NCBI GenBank assembly: GCA_905198475.1
Contig: CAJKCQ010000012.1
Location: forward strand, 1-45,787
Reading direction: 5' to 3'
DNA length: 45,787 nt
From: an uncultured Sutterella sp.
GTDB taxonomy: Bacteria > Pseudomonadota > Gammaproteobacteria > Burkholderiales > Burkholderiaceae_F
The notes beneath the pieces were generated by a model that saw nothing but the letters and a program-made list of their open reading frames with translations, was not told the origin of the DNA and made no database searches. Both the position numbers and the translations under genes were made by a program. This document shows positions 41,271 to 45,787 of the stretch, piece after piece. Every line of letters starts with the position of its first letter. Position 1 is the first letter of the stretch.

Positions 41271-42279
41271 TCTTCTTCTCCTCAAGCGCCCGCAGGACGG
41301 CTTCGAGCTCGTCGGTGAGGGGCGCAGTGATGTCGAGCGGTTCGTTCGTCACGGGGTGGGTGAACTTCAGGTGCCAGGCGTGGAGGAACATCCTCCGCAG
41401 GGGCGCCCCGAGGAGCCCCTTCGCGAGCTCGCGGTTGAAGGCGAAGTCGCCGTACTTGTCGTCGCCCGCAAGGGGAAAGCCCTGCGAGAGCGCGTGCACG
41501 CGGATCTGGTGCGTGCGGCCGGTCTTCAGCTCGGCGTCAAGAAGCGTAACGCTTCCGAAGCGCTCGAGCACCGTGAAGATCGTGTGCGCGGACATGCCTT
41601 CGGGCGAGACGCGCACGCGCCGCTCGCCCGAAGGGAGCAGATAGCGCTCGAGCGGGAGCTTCACGTGCTGACGCTCGTTCACCCAGTCGCCCTTCACGAG
41701 AAGCTTGTAGTGCTTCTCAACGCCCCCCTCCTTCATGAGGTCGTGCATGCGCACGAGCGCCTTGCGGGTCTTGGCGATCACGATCGCGCCCGAGGTCTCC
41801 TTGTCGAGCCTGTGGCAGAGCTCGAGGAAGGGCTCCTCGGGGCGCGTCGCGCGCAGCCGCTCGATGAGCCCGTGCGAGATCCCCGAGCCCCCGTGGGCGG
41901 CGATGCCGGCGGGCTTGAGCACCACGAGGAGATGGCGGTCTTCATGGAGCACCGGAAGCTGCCCCTCGACCAAAGGGGCGGCGGGGGCGTCGCCCGCCTT
42001 CCTTTCAGCGACGCGCATCGGCGGGATGCGCACGACGTCGCCCAACGCGAGCTTCGTTTCGGCTTTGGCGCGCCGGCGCGAAACGCGCACCTCGCCCGCG
42101 CGGATCACGCGGTAGACGTGGCCCTTGGGCACGCCGCGGGCGAGCCGGAAGAGAAAGTTGTCGAGGCGCTGGCCGTCCGCGTCCTCCCCGATCCTCACGT
42201 AGGTCACGCAGTCCTGGGGGAGCGCGCGCAGGGACGCCGAGGGAACGGATGCAATTTCAGGCTGAGGATTTTGCGTCAT
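41260..42279 (-). CDS. rluC: 23S rRNA pseudouridine synthase RluC
   Basis: 339 residues. RluC modifies 23S rRNA uridines 955, 2504 and 2580 (E. coli numbering). Seen: an N-terminal S4 RNA-binding domain (RLDNFLFRLARGVPKGHVYRV...), the catalytic Asp in HRLDKETSG, and the C-terminal KTGRTHQIRVH motif. The ATG at 42279 gives MTQNPQPE. It is divergent from rne, the same arrangement as in E. coli. Confidence 0.95.
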   Translation of the reverse strand: MTQNPQPEIASVPSASLRALPQDCVTYVRIGEDADGQRLDNFLFRLARGVPKGHVYRVIRAGEVRVSRRRAKAETKLALGDVVRIPPMRVAERKAGDAPAAPLVEGQLPVLHEDRHLLVVLKPAGIAAHGGSGISHGLIERLRATRPEEPFLELCHRLDKETSGAIVIAKTRKALVRMHDLMKEGGVEKHYKLLVKGDWVNERQHVKLPLERYLLPSGERRVRVSPEGMSAHTIFTVLERFGSVTLLDAELKTGRTHQIRVHALSQGFPLAGDDKYGDFAFNRELAKGLLGAPLRRMFLHAWHLKFTHPVTNEPLDITAPLTDELEAVLRALEEKKNGR

Positions 42280-42297
42280 GGGACTTGGACTTATAAT
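42269..42297 (+). promoter_or_regulatory. Candidate rne promoter overlapping the rluC start
   Basis: Plus strand: TTTTGC, 17-nt spacer, perfect TATAAT (42292-42297). On the minus strand the same TTATAA core gives TATAAG, a -10 candidate for rluC. If used, it predicts an rne leader of about 1.5 kb. Confidence 0.45.
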
Positions 42298-43817
42298 GGC
42301 GTACTGCCGCAGGCTGAACGCGGCCGGCTCCGTTCCTGAACGAACGGAGCACGGGCGCGGCGGACGGGCAGCATGAGGCGGGAGGGATGGACCCTCTGCG
42401 CGGCCGGGCGCGGTCCTTCGTCGGACTTCGTCCCGAAGAGCCGCAGGAGGCGCCATTTTCTCACGCCCGAAGAAGGATTTGTTCCGGTTCCCGAGGCGCG
42501 CCGCCCGGTCCCCGCGGACTTTCGTCCGCGCTTGGGGCGGGCGGCACCAGTGCGCTCGGGAGGGTCGGGGAGCCGGAACGGAAACAAGGTTTTTTCACTG
42601 GCGGCGCAGGCCGCCGGCGCGGCGCGCGCTCCCCCGACGGGGGATGCTCGAGCGCCCGACGCCGGGGGCATGCGGCGCCGAAGGCTCAGGCGGCGGCCGC
42701 ACGGGCGGCGCGGGAAGGATCCCGCGGCGGACGGTCGGCGGCGGTCTGATGCCGCAACAGGCAAAGAGTTTTTCGTTCGCCGTCTGCTTCATTCCCAAGC
42801 CGCGTCCCCGACGCTCCCCGCCCGCGGGAGAGCGCCCGGATGCTGCGGGAGCTGCTCCCCGTTCTCGAGGAGATGAAGCTGCACGGGCGTCCGGGCGAAC
42901 TCGGGGCCCACGCCCTCCCCTCAGGCGGGAGGCGCGGCGGAACGTCCCCGGGAGCCGCTCCAGGACCCCCGCTGCGCGCCCGGAAGGTTCTTCGGCCCCC
43001 TCCGCGCCCCCCGGCGTACGGAGGCTTCGCTCCACGGGTTTTCCTCGAGAGCTCCCGGCGCGTCCGCACCAATATGGGTTCATCCCGGCCGGACGCCACA
43101 GCGGTCGAGCTCGCCCGCGGACAGTCTGCGAAGCCCTCCTTCGGGGAGACGGCGCCGGGGCGTCCGCAGGAACCCGAAACATCAGGGGCGTGCATGCGCC
43201 GGGCTCTTCAAGAGCGTCCACTCCCCGTCGGAGCGACTCCGCCGCGGCTTCTCCGCATGAGGAGGCGCGGCCCCGCAGCATCCGCATTCGGCGCGTCCCG
43301 TTTGAGCAGCCTCTCCCCCTGAAGGAGCCCTCCCGCACCTGCGGAGCCCCTTCCGGCCGTGCGCGCCGGAGCCCGGACCGCGGCGAGGATGAATGAGCAG
43401 CCGGAGGACAACCGGCAGCGATGCCGGCCGCTTGTGAGGGATTGAGCCCTCCGCGCGGAGGCCTTGAGCAGCTTTCCTCTAAGTGCTCGACCTCCCTCAA
43501 TCGTGGAGCCGTGACTCTCCCCAGAGCGAACGGGACTGGCGCGCCTTCTTGAAGGGCGCGGCGTCGCGGGCGCGACACATCGGCCGGCTTCTCGGCGGCG
43601 CGGCCGCGGCCCTCCGCGATGAGGGCGGCGACGCGGGCGGACGCAGCGTTCTTCGGGATGCTCCGCCTTCCTTCGGGCACATTCTTTTCATTTGAGAATG
43701 CGTCTCTGCGCAAGGAACCGCATCAAAACGCTCGAAGCGCCGGCCTCTCCAAAGCCTCTGCGTGCGGCACGCCTCTCGTCCGCGGCCTTCAACAGGACGG
43801 GAAGGAGCACCACCCAA
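42298..43817 (+). other. Very long GC-rich rne leader/intergenic region without genes
   Basis: About 1.5 kb between rluC and rne. Open frames exist on both strands, but they are Arg/Pro/Gly/Ala-rich, resemble no family and look like high-GC artefacts. Structure seen: perfect 9-bp hairpin GCTCCGTTC/GAACGGAGC (42327-42350), the large nested hairpin at 42481-42579, CCCCC-GAC-GGGGG (about 42631-42643), CCGGCA-GCGA-TGCCGG with a GNRA loop (43412-43427), and a perfect 14-bp palindrome CCTCCGCGCGGAGG (43448-43461). The E. coli rne leader is 361 nt and its hairpins mediate autoregulation; the same role here is an inference. Confidence 0.6.
42481..42595 (+). ncRNA. Large nested hairpin element followed by U-run (candidate structured RNA)
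   Basis: About 34 nested base pairs within 99 nt: GTTCCGG/CCGGAAC, CCCGA/TCGGG, GCGC/GCGC, GCCGCCCG/CGGGCGGC, CCCC/GGGG and GCGGAC/GTCCGC, capped by TTTC. Ten nt after the stem comes TTTTTT (42590-42595). It could be a leader regulatory structure, an attenuator or a separate small RNA. Confidence 0.5.
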
Positions 43818-45787
43818 ATGAAGCGCATGCTTTTCAATGCCACGCACCCCGAGGAAACGCGCGTCGGCATCGTCGATGGTCAGAAGCTGATCGACATCGA
43901 CATTGAGACCGCGGGCCGCGAGGCGCGCAAGTCCAACATCTACAAGGGCGTCGTCACCCGCATCGAGCCCTCGCTCGAAGCGTGCTTCGTCGACTACGGC
44001 GAGGAGCGCCACGGGTTCCTGCCCTTCAAGGAAATCTCGCGCTCCTACTTCGCCGAGGGCGTCGACGTCCGCATGGCGACCATCAAGGAGGCGATCCGCG
44101 AGGGCCAGGAGCTCATCGTCCAGGTCGAGAAGGAGGAGCGCGGCAACAAGGGCGCCGCCCTCACGACCTTCATCAGCCTCGCGGGCCGCTACCTCGTTCT
44201 GATGCCGAACAACCCCCGCGCGGGCGGCGTTTCCCGCCGCATCGAGGGTGAGGAGCGTCAGGAGCTTCGCGAAGCGATGGACAAGCTCGAGCTCCCCTCG
44301 GGCATGTCCACGATCGCCCGCACCGCCGGCATCGGCCGCACGACCGAGGAGCTGCAGTGGGACCTCAACTACCTCCTGAAGCTCTGGGAGGCGATCGCCG
44401 ACGCCGCGCGTGCGCAGTACGACCACGTGGTCGAGGTGAACGGCCAGAAGAACCACAAGGTGAACGACCAGCCGACGATGAACGGTCGCGCCGGCAAGCG
44501 CCTCAATCCGGCGCCCTTCCTCATCGTTGAGGAATCCAACCTCGTCGTGCGCGCGATCCGCGACTACTTCCAGCCCGAGATCGGCGAGATCCTCGTCGAC
44601 ACCGACGAGATCTACGAGCAGGCCCGCCAGTTCATGGCGCACGTGATGCCCGACATGGTGGACCGCGTCAAGCGCTACCGCGACGACATCCCGCTCTTCA
44701 CGCGCTTCCAGATCGAGCAGCAGATCGAGTCGGCCTACTCCCGCACGGTTCCGCTTCCCTCGGGCGGCGCGATCGTGATCGACCACACGGAGGCGCTCGT
44801 CGCGATCGACGTCAACTCTGCGCGCGCCACCCGCGGCGCCGACATCGAGGACACGGCCTTCCGCACCAACTGCGAAGCCGCCGATGAAGTGGCCCGCCAG
44901 ATGCGTCTGCGCGACTTGGGCGGCCTCATCGTGATCGACTTCATCGACATGGCCGAGCCCAAGAACCAGCGCGCCGTCGAGCAGCGCCTCAAGGACGCGA
45001 TCCGCTACGACCGCGCCCGCGTGCAGGTCGCCAAGATCAGCCGCTTCGGCCTGATGGAGCTCTCGCGCCAGCGCCTGCGCCCCTCGCTCTCCGAAGGCAA
45101 CCACATCACCTGCCCGCGCTGCAACGGCGTCGGCGTCATCCGCGACACCGAGTCCTCGGCCATCCAGGTCCTGCGCATCCTCCAGGAGGAGGCGATGAAG
45201 GAAGGCACGGGCGCCGTCCAGGCTCAAGTGCCCGTTGACGTGGCGACCTTCCTCCTGAACGAAAAGCGCAACGACATCACCAAACTCGAGGCGCGCCACC
45301 GCGTCCCGATCATCCTCGTTCCGAACACCTTCCTCGAGACGCCGCACTACCACGTCGAGCGCATCCGTCAGGACGACGAGCGCCTCGAGGCGCACGTGCC
45401 GAGCTTCAACCTCGTCGAGGAGATCGAGACGAAGGCGGACGACCCGTACGCGCAGAAGTCCCAGGAGGACAAGCCCGCGCGTCCGAAGCAGGTTCCGGTG
45501 ATCAAGAACATCATTGAACGCGAACCCGCCCCGGTGCATCAGCCCGAAGCGAAGGCCGAGAAGACCGAAAAGGCCGCCCAACCCGAAGCCGGCCGCGCCA
45601 AGCAGTTCGAGCCCGTCGCTCCTGGTAAGTCCTTCCTGCGCCGCGTGCTCGACTTCTTCCTCGGCTCCAAGGAGGAGCAGAAGACCGAAGAGGCGAAGCC
45701 CGCCGTCAAGGCCGAGGAGAAGACCGAAGGCCGCCGCGGCGCCCGCACGGGCCGCGGTGAGCGCACCGAACGCGGCGAGCGCGGTGA
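43818..45787 (+). CDS. rne: Ribonuclease E, 3' end beyond the window
   Basis: 656 codons are visible, with no stop. Endoribonuclease of mRNA decay and tRNA/rRNA processing, and scaffold of the degradosome. Seen: MKRMLFNAT start, S1 domain, 5' sensor and DNase-I-like domains, catalytic Asp331 (AIDVNSARATRG) and Asp374 (IVIDFIDM), corresponding to E. coli Asp303/Asp346, and the zinc-link CPRC at 432-435. The 28-residue offset reflects an extra segment around residues 210-235 (NGQKNHKVNDQPTMNGRAGK). After the catalytic half, an amphipathic stretch KSFLRRVLDFFLGS resembles a membrane-targeting helix, and the tail becomes Glu/Lys/Arg-rich. AAGGAG lies 10 nt before the ATG. Confidence 0.96.
   Translation, partial: MKRMLFNATHPEETRVGIVDGQKLIDIDIETAGREARKSNIYKGVVTRIEPSLEACFVDYGEERHGFLPFKEISRSYFAEGVDVRMATIKEAIREGQELIVQVEKEERGNKGAALTTFISLAGRYLVLMPNNPRAGGVSRRIEGEERQELREAMDKLELPSGMSTIARTAGIGRTTEELQWDLNYLLKLWEAIADAARAQYDHVVEVNGQKNHKVNDQPTMNGRAGKRLNPAPFLIVEESNLVVRAIRDYFQPEIGEILVDTDEIYEQARQFMAHVMPDMVDRVKRYRDDIPLFTRFQIEQQIESAYSRTVPLPSGGAIVIDHTEALVAIDVNSARATRGADIEDTAFRTNCEAADEVARQMRLRDLGGLIVIDFIDMAEPKNQRAVEQRLKDAIRYDRARVQVAKISRFGLMELSRQRLRPSLSEGNHITCPRCNGVGVIRDTESSAIQVLRILQEEAMKEGTGAVQAQVPVDVATFLLNEKRNDITKLEARHRVPIILVPNTFLETPHYHVERIRQDDERLEAHVPSFNLVEEIETKADDPYAQKSQEDKPARPKQVPVIKNIIEREPAPVHQPEAKAEKTEKAAQPEAGRAKQFEPVAPGKSFLRRVLDFFLGSKEEQKTEEAKPAVKAEEKTEGRRGARTGRGERTERGERG

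Noticed and set aside
42479..43396. 305-codon plus-strand frame in the rluC-rne gap
   Set aside because: Arg/Pro/Gly/Ala-rich with no domain, no Shine-Dalgarno and an overlapping 372-codon frame on the other strand; the length is expected by chance in such GC-rich DNA.
42595..43713. 372-codon minus-strand frame in the rluC-rne gap
   Set aside because: Same composition problem; no recognisable motif and no ribosome-binding site; it conflicts with the plus-strand hairpins and frame.
42280..43817. RNase P RNA, tmRNA, 6S or SRP RNA hidden in the rne leader
   Set aside because: None of their hallmark sequences (for example GAGGAAAGTCC of RNase P RNA or the SRP tetraloop region) could be found by eye.

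Overview
The window is a high-GC chromosomal segment of a Gram-negative, most likely betaproteobacterial (Burkholderiales) anaerobe or microaerophile. The gene neighbourhoods and the mix of Tat-exported redox enzymes, membrane formate dehydrogenase and arylsulfate sulfotransferase fit the Sutterellaceae (Sutterella/Parasutterella-like gut commensals). That placement is inference; no rRNA is present to settle it. Most genes are housekeeping genes.

Layout. The left edge (1-55, minus strand) carries the first 55 nt of what looks like a group IIC intron, sitting directly behind the terminator hairpin of ppiD. From 156 to 11681 lies the conserved protein quality-control cluster tig-clpP-clpX-lon-hup-tRNA-Val-(topB)-tRNA-Asp-ppiD. 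All of it is on the minus strand except topB, which is inserted on the plus strand between the two tRNA genes. lon has a textbook sigma-32 promoter. From 12015 to 16723 come a small lipoprotein gene, tRNA-Leu, an arylsulfate sulfotransferase (assT) with an adjacent LysR regulator, and a UreE-like protein with an extreme His/Cys repeat tail. From 16880 to 25701 are alr-radA, the divergent lplT, and sbcD-sbcC. sbcC is split in two reading frames at a CCG-TGA junction.

From 25873 to 35158 is the formate oxidation region. It has a divergent Tat-exported flavoprotein of the fumarate-reductase family, then fdhA-fdhB-fdhC (cysteine-type formate dehydrogenase, Fe-S subunit, cytochrome b) and the maturation genes fdhE-fdhD, ended by a strong terminator. 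Two FNR-like dyads lie 30 bp apart upstream of the operon. From 35511 to 41270 are a dicarboxylate/amino-acid symporter, a 78-residue single-span membrane protein, a cytoplasmic-type gamma-glutamyltransferase, a Tat-exported class I/II aminotransferase and a HAD phosphatase. The window closes with rluC and a divergent, 3'-truncated rne, separated by about 1.5 kb of very GC-rich, hairpin-dense DNA with no convincing gene.

How the parts fit. ClpXP, Lon, trigger factor and PpiD form a proteostasis set. The Fdh complex would pass electrons from periplasmic formate to the quinone pool, with FdhD and FdhE maturing the catalytic subunit. AssT and the Tat-exported enzymes are periplasmic specialities of a host-associated life. 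The most unusual items are the UreE-like His/Cys repeat protein, the long structured rne leader, the intron start at the left edge, the split sbcC and the Tat-exported aminotransferase.
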